Positions 36,962-45,176 of a stretch of DNA of 64,000 nt are shown here, piece after piece. The notes under the pieces are model-generated. The model was not told the DNA's origin and made no database searches. It worked only from the letters and a program-made list of their open reading frames with translations. A program made the translations under genes and the position numbers. The DNA comes from Geitlerinema sp. S16 (GTDB lineage: Bacteria > Cyanobacteriota > Cyanobacteriia > Cyanobacteriales > Geitlerinemataceae), in the NCBI GenBank assembly GCA_011390275.1, contig JAABST010000013.1, forward strand, positions 1 through 64,000. The letters run 5' to 3'. Every line of letters begins with the position of its first letter. Position 1 is the first letter of the stretch.

Positions 36962-39316
36962 ATGACAGAACGTTTAGACACTCATGCTCAAGCCTTGGAT
37001 GAGTTTCTAGACTCATCTGAGGTATTTGATCTGAATAATTGCGATCGCGAACCGATTCATCGTCCCGGCTTAATTCAGCCCTATGGCTTGCTGCTTGCAC
37101 TAGACGAACCCGATCTACACATCCGCCAGGTCAGCCGTAATGCAAACGAGATTGTGGCGATCGCCCCGCACGATTTGCTCGATCGTCCCCTCGCCGAATT
37201 CATCGACACTGACAGTATCACCGCGATTCAGGGCTGTCTCGATCGCAGCTTCGAGCATATCAACCCCCTGCCACTCACCTTTACCGGCGGACAGGGCGAT
37301 CGCCAACCCTTCAACGGCATCGTCCATCGTGCGCCCAGCGGTGAAGTCGTCTTAGAACTCGAACCCTTCGTCGCGACGAAGCAACACAGCTTTTTCCAAT
37401 TTCATCGCCAGATCAAAGACACCCTGATCGCCCTGCAAGCAACGCGCAATCTGGACGAGCTATGTAATCTAATCGTGGCAGAGGTCAAACGCTTGACGGA
37501 TTTCGATCGCGTCATGGTTTACCGGTTTAACGACAAAGGCGACGGTTTCGTCATCGCTGAAGCCAAAACGCCAGAATTGGAACCCTTTCTCGGACTGAGC
37601 TATCCCGCAACGGATATTCCCCGACAGGCGAAATATCTCTACACGCAAAATTGGTTGCGCCTCATCCCCGACTTCGGTTATCAGGCGAGCGAGCTGGTGA
37701 GCGCTCCCCACACTGAGGCGACGGACGCAGCGGAACCCGCCCCCCGATCGCCGCTCGATATGAGCCTATCGGTGCTGCGATCGGTGTCGCCGCTGCACAT
37801 CGAATACATGCAAAACATGGGCGTGACGGCCTCAATGAGCATCTCCCTACTGCAAGACGGCCAGCTCTGGGGGCTAATTGCCTGTCATCATCACAGCCCG
37901 AAATTTGTCCCCTACGAACTGAGGACGGTGTGCGAATTTCTCGGGCAGTTAATGTCTACGGAAATCACCAACAAAGAGGCCAATGACAATCTCGACTATC
38001 AACTTCGCCTCAAAGATATTCAGCATCAGTTGATCGATCGGCTGGCCGGAGCGACTGACTTTGTGGCGGCACTGGTCGCCGATACCGATTTGCTGTTGAC
38101 GCTGACCGGAGCCGCAGGAGCGATCATTTGTGACGGTGACGATCGAGTCGTCATCGGTCAAACCCCGGACGAAGACACCGTTATCGCGATTTTGGATTGG
38201 TTGCCGACTCAATTGGAGCGCGATGTCTTCGCGGCCCAGGCGCTACCGAGCGTCTATCCCGAGGCGATCGTCGATCCCCAGGTGGCGAGCGGTCTGTTGG
38301 CGATGGCAATCTCGACGATTCAAAATCGTTACGTGCTGTGGTTTCGCCCCGAGGTGCTGCAAACCGTGACCTGGGCGGGTAAACCCAATAAAGACGAACG
38401 CATCGAGCCGGATGGCACAAAAACCCTGCGGCCACGCACGTCCTTTGAGGCATGGCAAGAAACCGTACGGGGAACCTCGATTCCTTGGTTGCCGTGCGAA
38501 GTCAATGGCGCGATCGAACTGCGACAGGCGATCGTTGATATCGTCCTGCGTCAAGCCGACGCCCTCACCCACATTAATCAAGACCTCCAGCGCAGCAACA
38601 CTGAGCTAGACGCCTTCGCCTACATCGCCTCCCACGACCTCAAAGAACCCCTACGCGGCATTCACAACTACGCCACCTTTTTGCTCGAAGACTACGGCGA
38701 AATCCTGGCCGGAGATGGAACCGACAAGCTCAATACCCTGGTGCGCCTGACCGAACGCATGGAGTTGTTGATTGAATCACTGCTGAAATTTTCGCGTCTG
38801 GGTCGCCAGGATTTGCAAATGGAGCCGATCGATCTCAACGCGATGCTTAGCGAGACGATTACGATGTTTCGGATGAATCCGGAATGGGAAGGCTGCGAGA
38901 TCCGCATTACCCCGAACTTGCCGATCGTCTGGGGCGATCGGAGCCTGATAGATGAAATCTTGACGAATCTGATTTCCAACGGCTTCAAATACAACAATCA
39001 GTCCAAAAAATGGGTTGAAGTGGGATATTGTCCCGAAATTCCAGCGGGAGGCTCACACCCTGCCGATTATGTAACGCTGTACGTGCGTGATAATGGTATT
39101 GGTATTCGAGACAAACATCTCGACTCGATCTTCCGTATTTTTAAACGCCTGCACGCTCCTGGAAAATATGGCGGTGGCTCCGGTGCAGGATTGACGATCG
39201 TCCGTAAAATTGTTGAGCGCCACGGTGGAACAATTCGCGTTGAGTCTCTCTACGGTCAAGGTACGACCTTTTTGGTGACGCTTCCCGTGCGCGATCAAAC
39301 ACCGCTCGACCCGTAA
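36962..39316 (+). CDS. cphB: Bacteriophytochrome-type phytochrome histidine kinase (CphB-like)
   Basis: A 784-residue red/far-red photoreceptor kinase: PAS (about 25-135), GAF (about 155-335), PHY (about 345-525), HisKA with His558 in YIASHDLKEPLRGI, and HATPase (about 660-775). In the PAS N-terminus NNCDREPIHRPGLIQP carries Cys27, the biliverdin attachment position of bacteriophytochromes. In the GAF domain the site that holds the phycocyanobilin cysteine in Cph1 reads SVSPLHIEYM, with Leu278 before the conserved His279. The DIP Asp218, the HHHSPK region and the PHY tongue PRTSF (491-495) are conserved. It should therefore bind biliverdin rather than phycocyanobilin. The next gene, ten bases on, is its response regulator. 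Confidence 0.93.
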   Translation: MTERLDTHAQALDEFLDSSEVFDLNNCDREPIHRPGLIQPYGLLLALDEPDLHIRQVSRNANEIVAIAPHDLLDRPLAEFIDTDSITAIQGCLDRSFEHINPLPLTFTGGQGDRQPFNGIVHRAPSGEVVLELEPFVATKQHSFFQFHRQIKDTLIALQATRNLDELCNLIVAEVKRLTDFDRVMVYRFNDKGDGFVIAEAKTPELEPFLGLSYPATDIPRQAKYLYTQNWLRLIPDFGYQASELVSAPHTEATDAAEPAPRSPLDMSLSVLRSVSPLHIEYMQNMGVTASMSISLLQDGQLWGLIACHHHSPKFVPYELRTVCEFLGQLMSTEITNKEANDNLDYQLRLKDIQHQLIDRLAGATDFVAALVADTDLLLTLTGAAGAIICDGDDRVVIGQTPDEDTVIAILDWLPTQLERDVFAAQALPSVYPEAIVDPQVASGLLAMAISTIQNRYVLWFRPEVLQTVTWAGKPNKDERIEPDGTKTLRPRTSFEAWQETVRGTSIPWLPCEVNGAIELRQAIVDIVLRQADALTHINQDLQRSNTELDAFAYIASHDLKEPLRGIHNYATFLLEDYGEILAGDGTDKLNTLVRLTERMELLIESLLKFSRLGRQDLQMEPIDLNAMLSETITMFRMNPEWEGCEIRITPNLPIVWGDRSLIDEILTNLISNGFKYNNQSKKWVEVGYCPEIPAGGSHPADYVTLYVRDNGIGIRDKHLDSIFRIFKRLHAPGKYGGGSGAGLTIVRKIVERHGGTIRVESLYGQGTTFLVTLPVRDQTPLDP

Positions 39317-39325
39317 CCGACTTCT

Positions 39326-39808
39326 ATGCCGAACGTGCTCACTTCTCCCTGGGATCATCCTTCCCAACCCCTAATTTTGATTGTGGAGGATAGTGACGAA
39401 GATTTCTACACGCTTCTGCGTGCCGTCGATCAAGTTAATGCTGAGATTTCATCGTCCTATAGTTTTCTCAGATTAGAAGATGGTGATGAAGCGATTGATT
39501 ATCTACTGCGACAGGGCGATTACGCTGGACTCGACACCCCACAACCGATCGCAATGTTGCTCGATCTAAACCTACCTGGAACCGATGGACGTGAGGTCAT
39601 TCAAGAGGTGAAGCAACAGGATGACCTACGAGCATTGCCGATTATTGTGCTAACAACATCTCGCAACACGATCGATATTGAATGCTGCTATCGCTACGGA
39701 GCCAATAGCTACCTGCTCAAACCTATGGGCAGTGAAAAAATTCAAACAACGGTTCAGATGTTGTTTCAATACTGGTTCAATCTCGCCATATTGCCCAGCC
39801 AAGGCTAA
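39326..39808 (+). CDS. rcpB: Rcp-type single-domain response regulator
   Basis: A 160-residue stand-alone receiver domain with the typical Rcp features: acidic pair in LIVEDSDEDFYTLLRA (about 19-33), phospho-accepting Asp in MLLDLNLPGTDGREV (about 86), VLTTS and the conserved Lys in LLKPMG. Rcp proteins accept phosphate from cyanobacterial phytochromes and carry no output domain, so the signal must pass to another partner. The start lies nine bases after the stop of the phytochrome gene, making a two-gene operon like cphA-rcpA and cphB-rcpB elsewhere. The C-terminal extension FQYWFNLAILP is typical of the dimer interface. Confidence 0.93.
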   Translation: MPNVLTSPWDHPSQPLILIVEDSDEDFYTLLRAVDQVNAEISSSYSFLRLEDGDEAIDYLLRQGDYAGLDTPQPIAMLLDLNLPGTDGREVIQEVKQQDDLRALPIIVLTTSRNTIDIECCYRYGANSYLLKPMGSEKIQTTVQMLFQYWFNLAILPSQG

Positions 39809-40139
39809 GGCGATAAGCCCTAATCATGAACAAAGAAACTGACGATCGGCGGTGGCGACCATTCACGCTGGGCGATACTGGAGGTGGGTTTGACCATCGC
39901 GCAAAACTCCCGACTGACCGACGCCTCGCGCTCACTAAGCCTGGAAATATGGCACGCGAATCGTTCAGATGTGGAGCTTCTGTTCCGTTTGACGATTGGT
40001 CAACATCCGCTTAATTACAGAAATAGTATGATCAAATGAACAAGCTATGCCGGAGTCAAGAGTATATTGAGTTCAGTTTACTTTGAGCAAAATTTCGTCT
40101 CTGATCTCAACTTATAGGAGCTATCCGGAGCCTTGATCT
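39809..40139. other. Spacer of about 330 bp before the cyanobacteriochrome kinase
   Basis: Short open frames (39826-40014, and a start-less frame in the next register) show no recognisable product. From about 40000 the sequence is AT-rich, a likely promoter region. ATAGGAGC and CCGGAGCC precede the ATG at 40140 and can serve as its ribosome-binding site. Confidence 0.45.
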
Positions 40140-43100
40140 ATGCCATCTAGATACGATGAAATTTCGGTTTTAATTATTGATGATTCTGAGGTCGATCGCT
40201 TAACCTACAAGCGCTTTCTTCAGTCCGATTTCGATCGCAGCTATGGTTTTATCGAAGCCGATACTCTGGAGGAGGGGTTGGAGCTGTGGGCGACGGAACG
40301 TATCGATTTGGTTTTGGTTGATATTAATCTTCCCGACGGGAGTGGACTCGAATTTCTAGCCGCCATTGCGACCCATTATCATGATGGCCGCTTGCCTGCG
40401 ATCGTACTCACAGGACAGGGGGACGAACGTACTGCGGTGCAGGCGATGAAGCTTGGGGCAGGTGACTATTTGGTCAAGGGGGATGTGAATGCTCTGTCCC
40501 TCTGCACCTGCGTAAATCAGGTCTGCGATCGCACCGTTTTGAGTCGTCGTCTGGAGCGATCGCAGCAGCAAAACCTACTCATTTCCGAGATTGCTTTAAA
40601 CATCCGCCAGTTTTTCGATCTCGATGATGTCCTCACGGCGACCGTCAACGAAGTGCGTCGTTTTCTCGCCGCCGATCGGGTCGTGATCTATCAATTTGCC
40701 CCCGACATGAGCGGCACGATCGTCGCAGAATCAATCATTGCTCCCTGGCCATCTTCATTAAATACCGTGATCGAAGACACCTGCTTTCAAACCAATGGCG
40801 GCACGGATTATCTCCAGGGTAAAACCTGCGTGATCTCGGATATCTACAATGCAAATTTAACGGAATGTCACCGCAAACTGCTCGAACGCTTGCAGGTGCG
40901 GGCAAGTCTGGTCGATCCCATTCTGCTGCCCAGCACCACCGATCAGCCCCTGTGGGGTTTGCTCATTGTTCATCAATGCGGTCGCCCGCGCTACTGGGCT
41001 GAGACGGATATTCATTTCCTTCAGCAGCTTTCGGTACAGGCGACGCTGGCCATCCAACAAGCCGAGCTGTATCGATCGCAACAGAATCTCAACACGTCCT
41101 TAGAGGCGGAAAAAGAAGCCGCAGAGTACGCCAACCGCGCGAAAAGCGAATTTCTCGCGTTGATGAGCCATGAAATTCGGACGCCGATGAATGGGGTCTT
41201 AGGACTCTCGCATTTGGCCTTACAAACCAACCTGGACGATCAGCAACGCGACTATCTCACCAAAATCCAAAGCTCCGCTCAGTCGCTGCTCCAAATCATT
41301 AACGATATTCTTGATTTTTCCAAAATCGAAGCCGGAAAGCTCGAACTGGAATCCGTCGAATTTTCGATCGACGATATTCTCAAAAATATCAACAATATCC
41401 TGTCCTTTAAGGCAACCGATAAACAGCTTGAGCTGGTGTTTCATATCAGTGATGAAGTGCCGACTCGTCTCCTAGGCGACCCGTTACGCCTCGGTCAGAT
41501 TCTGATGAATTTAGCCAGTAATGCCCTCAAGTTTACGGAAACGGGTGGGGTACAAATTAGCATCGATGTGATCGATCGGACGGACGATCACGTACAGCTA
41601 CGATTCGCGGTCTGCGATACGGGCATCGGGCTGACGGCTCAGCAAATGGAAACACTGTTCGAGGCGTTCACCCAAGGCGATGTGTCCACCAGCCGTCAAC
41701 ATAGCGGTACGGGCTTGGGTTTGGCGATCTGTAAGCGTCTGGTGAATTTAATGGGCGGCACGATCGAGGTGGAAAGCCAGGTCGGGCAGGGCAGTACTTT
41801 CAGCTTCATCATTGAGCAACATTACGTCCCGGATATCTCCAACTATTGCCCATCCCCCATTCCCGATTTACGCGGTCTCAAGGCGCTGATCGTCGAGGAC
41901 AATCCGCTATCTCGGGAAGCTCTGGAAAATCTCCTGCGATCGTTTTCCTTTCAGGTGACGACTGTTGACTCTGGCGAAGCGGCGATCACCTGTCTATCGC
42001 AAATTAAAGTGTCAGATTTATTTGATCTGATCATTGTTGATTTGAATATGCCAGGACTTGATGGCATCGAAACCATCCAACAGATCAAAACTCAATTTCA
42101 GTTAGCGAATATTCCGCACATCCTGATGGTGACGACCTCTAACCGAGGAAACGTCCGCCAGCGAGCTTTGGAGGTGGGCATCGAAGCCATCCTGTATAAA
42201 CCCATCAGCCGATCCCAGCTCTTTGACGCTATCTTGGAAGCCTTTCGAGGGGATGATATTCCGGAGCAGATGGCGCTCGCCGATTCTTCCTCGCTCCAAA
42301 CGGCATTACTCGCGATTTCTGGCGCGAGGGTTTTGGTGGTCGAAGATAATGCCGTCAATCAGCAGATTGCGATCGAGCTGCTCAGTAGCGTCGGGATTAT
42401 CACCGATATTGCTGAAGATGGCGAACGCGCGATCGCGAAGATGCAGGAGCAGCACTACGATCTGGTGCTGATGGACATTCGGATGCCGAAAATTGACGGG
42501 CTAGAGGCCACACGTCGGATTCGACGCTTGGCGAAACATGGCCACGTCGAAGCGGAGCGGTTTGCGACGACTCCGATCGTGGCGATGACCGCCCATGCCA
42601 TGACGGACGATCGAGAAAAAAGCTTAACGGCGGGCATGAATGGTCATGTGGCGAAACCGGTTGTGCCGGATGAGCTATTTGCCACACTCATTCGCTGGAT
42701 TGCACCGCGATCGACGGGCAATCCCGCCGATCAATCCTATTTGCCGTCGGCTTCTGGATCTTCCCCCGCCTCTGGATCTGGATCTAAATCTGAGATACCC
42801 GATTACAGCGTACTCTTGCTATCACAACTGGATATCAACACGGGTCTCAGCCGGATGAATGGAAATTGGGATGCTTATCTCAAACTCCTGAAGCGGTTTC
42901 AGGCCGTACACTCCGCTTCCGATCGCTCGATCCAGCAGGCGATCGAGGCCAACAATCAGGATCAGGCGTTGTACCTCGTGCATACGCTCAAAGGATCTGC
43001 CGGTAATATTGGAGCTAACGGGGTGCATCAAGCGGCCGATCGCCTAGAGTGCCGCATTCAAAACCATGATGATGATCCGGAAACCCTAATCCTCGCCGGT

Positions 43101-43466
43101 CAAGCCCTGAAGCGTTTACTGGACAATCTCCAAGCCGACATCACGATCGTACTGGAAGCCTTTACCGACCCCCCAAACCGCGAGTCTTCTCCTGATGGCG
43201 CTGATTCTGATAACACTGCACTTGCATCGGTTTCTCTAGCGATCGAAACGGCTCAACTTGCCGCCGAAATCGCTAAAATCGATGAGCTGCTCGATTGCGA
43301 TCTCGCCGAAGCCATGGCTTGCATCAATGCCTTGAAACTCCAGGTCTCTGGTACTCCACTACATGCGACGATCGAGAGTTTGGATGACTATTTAGCTGAA
43401 TTTGACACGGATGGAGCCAGAATCGTGCTGGAAAAGATTACGGTTATGTTTGATCAAGAGATTTAG
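40140..43466 (+). CDS. DXCF-type cyanobacteriochrome hybrid histidine kinase (REC-GAF-HisKA-HATPase-REC-REC-HPt)
   Basis: A 1108-residue soluble kinase. A receiver (Asp61 in VLVDINLP) precedes a GAF domain (about 145-310) of cyanobacteriochrome type: [20 protein letters not shown], then DTCF (213-216, Cys215), then [21 protein letters not shown] with the canonical bilin Cys243-His244, and [16 protein letters not shown]. The Asp-x-Cys-Phe plus second Cys pair marks the DXCF class, in which both cysteines can bond to phycocyanobilin or phycoviolobilin. HisKA has His344, then HATPase ([21 protein letters not shown]), receivers with Asp634 and Asp779, and HPt His948 ([11 protein letters not shown]). 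All relay residues are intact. It probably senses violet-blue/green light. Confidence 0.92.
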   Translation: MPSRYDEISVLIIDDSEVDRLTYKRFLQSDFDRSYGFIEADTLEEGLELWATERIDLVLVDINLPDGSGLEFLAAIATHYHDGRLPAIVLTGQGDERTAVQAMKLGAGDYLVKGDVNALSLCTCVNQVCDRTVLSRRLERSQQQNLLISEIALNIRQFFDLDDVLTATVNEVRRFLAADRVVIYQFAPDMSGTIVAESIIAPWPSSLNTVIEDTCFQTNGGTDYLQGKTCVISDIYNANLTECHRKLLERLQVRASLVDPILLPSTTDQPLWGLLIVHQCGRPRYWAETDIHFLQQLSVQATLAIQQAELYRSQQNLNTSLEAEKEAAEYANRAKSEFLALMSHEIRTPMNGVLGLSHLALQTNLDDQQRDYLTKIQSSAQSLLQIINDILDFSKIEAGKLELESVEFSIDDILKNINNILSFKATDKQLELVFHISDEVPTRLLGDPLRLGQILMNLASNALKFTETGGVQISIDVIDRTDDHVQLRFAVCDTGIGLTAQQMETLFEAFTQGDVSTSRQHSGTGLGLAICKRLVNLMGGTIEVESQVGQGSTFSFIIEQHYVPDISNYCPSPIPDLRGLKALIVEDNPLSREALENLLRSFSFQVTTVDSGEAAITCLSQIKVSDLFDLIIVDLNMPGLDGIETIQQIKTQFQLANIPHILMVTTSNRGNVRQRALEVGIEAILYKPISRSQLFDAILEAFRGDDIPEQMALADSSSLQTALLAISGARVLVVEDNAVNQQIAIELLSSVGIITDIAEDGERAIAKMQEQHYDLVLMDIRMPKIDGLEATRRIRRLAKHGHVEAERFATTPIVAMTAHAMTDDREKSLTAGMNGHVAKPVVPDELFATLIRWIAPRSTGNPADQSYLPSASGSSPASGSGSKSEIPDYSVLLLSQLDINTGLSRMNGNWDAYLKLLKRFQAVHSASDRSIQQAIEANNQDQALYLVHTLKGSAGNIGANGVHQAADRLECRIQNHDDDPETLILAGQALKRLLDNLQADITIVLEAFTDPPNRESSPDGADSDNTALASVSLAIETAQLAAEIAKIDELLDCDLAEAMACINALKLQVSGTPLHATIESLDDYLAEFDTDGARIVLEKITVMFDQEI

Positions 43467-43544
43467 AGATTTTAGTCGTCTTAGTCAAGCCAGCCAGCGA
43501 TCGGCCAATTCAGAGTTTCATGGAGCGCACTCATCTCGGTCAAG

Positions 43545-45167
43545 ATGCAAAACCCTCTTACCCCCCCTGTTTCCAAACCTAAAATCCTGATTGTCGATGA
43601 CAGTTCCGACAACTTACAGGTGTTGCTACAAATCCTCAAGGCGGATTACGCGATCGTGGCCGCGACCACAGGGACAAAAGCATTGCAAATGGCGAGGAGG
43701 CAACCCGTCCCAGACTTAATTGTGCTGGATGTTGTAATGCCCAACATGGATGGCTATGAGGTTTGCAAACAGCTCAAAGCAAACTCAACCACAAAACATA
43801 TTCCCGTGATTTTTGTGACGGGTTTAAACGAGGCCAGCAATGAAGCCGACGGCTTTGCCTTCGGTGCGGTGGACTACATCACCAAGCCGCTCAACCCCGC
43901 TGTGGTCAAAGCACGCATCCATAACCACCTATTTTTACGACAACAGAACAAAACGCTCCAGACTCAGAATGCAGAACTGTTGCGAGCCGATCGCCTAAAA
44001 GATGAGTTTTTAGCCAAGATGAGCTACGAGCTGCGCACACCGCTGCATATTATTTTAGGTATGAACGAAGTGCTGCAAGAGGAGCTTTTAGGGAAGTTGA
44101 AAGCACAGCAATCTCAGGCGATCGCCAACATCAATAACAGTGCATTACACCTGCTAGAGTTGCTCAATGATGTGGTGGAATTATCCAAAATAAGTTCAGG
44201 TCACACTGGGCTAGAGCTTGCTCCAAGCGAAATTATGTCGATCTGTGACTATAGTTTGGCCTTTATTCGACCACAGACCTACCACAAAAAAATCCGACTC
44301 TCGACTCAGCTTGACCAAGATTTACCTCAAATCATTATCGATGAGCGCCTGATTCAGCAGACATTAATTAACCTGCTCAATAATGCGGTGAAGTATACGC
44401 CTGAAGGCGGAAAAATTGCGATCAAAGTTTGTAAAGTAACAGGAGAGAGACCACCTTCTAATGTTGCTGAATGGCTGCATATTTCAGTTACGAATACCGG
44501 CGAGGGTCTGCCAGCCGAAACCATCAAACGATTAAATCAAGCCTTGAACCAAGGGTATAATTCTCTCGATCCAGAACAGGTTGGGATTAGTTTCGGATTG
44601 GCTTTGGTTAAAAGCGTGCTGGACTTACACGGTGGTCACTTAACGATTACAAGTGAGATCGGGCTTGGCAGTTGTTTTGCGATCGAGTTGCCCTATGCGA
44701 CGCCTGCTTCGCTACCCATGACGACGGCGAAACTTCAGGTGGTTCAATCGAAAGCAGCTAGCGCTCAGCGTAACCTGGCACCTCGGATTTTGGTGGTCGA
44801 AGATAATGACATCGAACAGGAAACCATGACGATCTATCTCCAAGCGCAAGGGTATCGTGTGTTCCCTGCGAGTAACGGCAACATGGCGATCAAGCAGGTG
44901 CAGATCCATCGCCCCAATCTCGTCCTCATGGATATCCAAATGCCGGTGATGGACGGGCTGGAGGCGATGCGGACGATTCGCAGGCAGGAGGATTGTGCGC
45001 AAATGCCGATCATTGCGTTGACGGGGTTGGCGATGCAGGGCGATCGCGATCGATGCCTTGAGGCCGGAGCCACGGACTACATCAGTAAACCCGCACCGTT
45101 GAAGGAGTTACATATAAAAATTCAGCGCCTATTAGGGAGTCCGGCGATCAATATCAGTTCGATTTGA
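43545..45167 (+). CDS. REC-HisKA-HATPase-REC protein with degenerate kinase core (probable pseudokinase)
   Basis: A 540-residue protein. The first receiver (Asp62 in IVLDVVMPNMDGYEV) and the last (Asp463 in VLMDIQMPVMDGLEA) look complete. Between them the H box reads AKMSYELRTPLH: Tyr161 (codon TAC) stands where the phospho-accepting His should be. In the ATPase domain the N box NLLNNAVKYTPEGG is present, but G1 is VTNTGEG instead of DTGxG, and G2 is QVGISFGLALV rather than GTGLGLALV. It is therefore unlikely to autophosphorylate, but could bind a partner kinase and accept phosphate on either receiver. It starts 78 bp after the cyanobacteriochrome kinase on the same strand, suggesting co-transcription. 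Confidence 0.88.
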   Translation: MQNPLTPPVSKPKILIVDDSSDNLQVLLQILKADYAIVAATTGTKALQMARRQPVPDLIVLDVVMPNMDGYEVCKQLKANSTTKHIPVIFVTGLNEASNEADGFAFGAVDYITKPLNPAVVKARIHNHLFLRQQNKTLQTQNAELLRADRLKDEFLAKMSYELRTPLHIILGMNEVLQEELLGKLKAQQSQAIANINNSALHLLELLNDVVELSKISSGHTGLELAPSEIMSICDYSLAFIRPQTYHKKIRLSTQLDQDLPQIIIDERLIQQTLINLLNNAVKYTPEGGKIAIKVCKVTGERPPSNVAEWLHISVTNTGEGLPAETIKRLNQALNQGYNSLDPEQVGISFGLALVKSVLDLHGGHLTITSEIGLGSCFAIELPYATPASLPMTTAKLQVVQSKAASAQRNLAPRILVVEDNDIEQETMTIYLQAQGYRVFPASNGNMAIKQVQIHRPNLVLMDIQMPVMDGLEAMRTIRRQEDCAQMPIIALTGLAMQGDRDRCLEAGATDYISKPAPLKELHIKIQRLLGSPAINISSI

Positions 45168-45176
45168 GCCAATTAG

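Noticed and set aside
39826..40014. 62-residue frame after rcpB, plus a start-less frame in the next register
   Set aside because: No family resemblance, and no distinct ribosome-binding site; treated as spacer.
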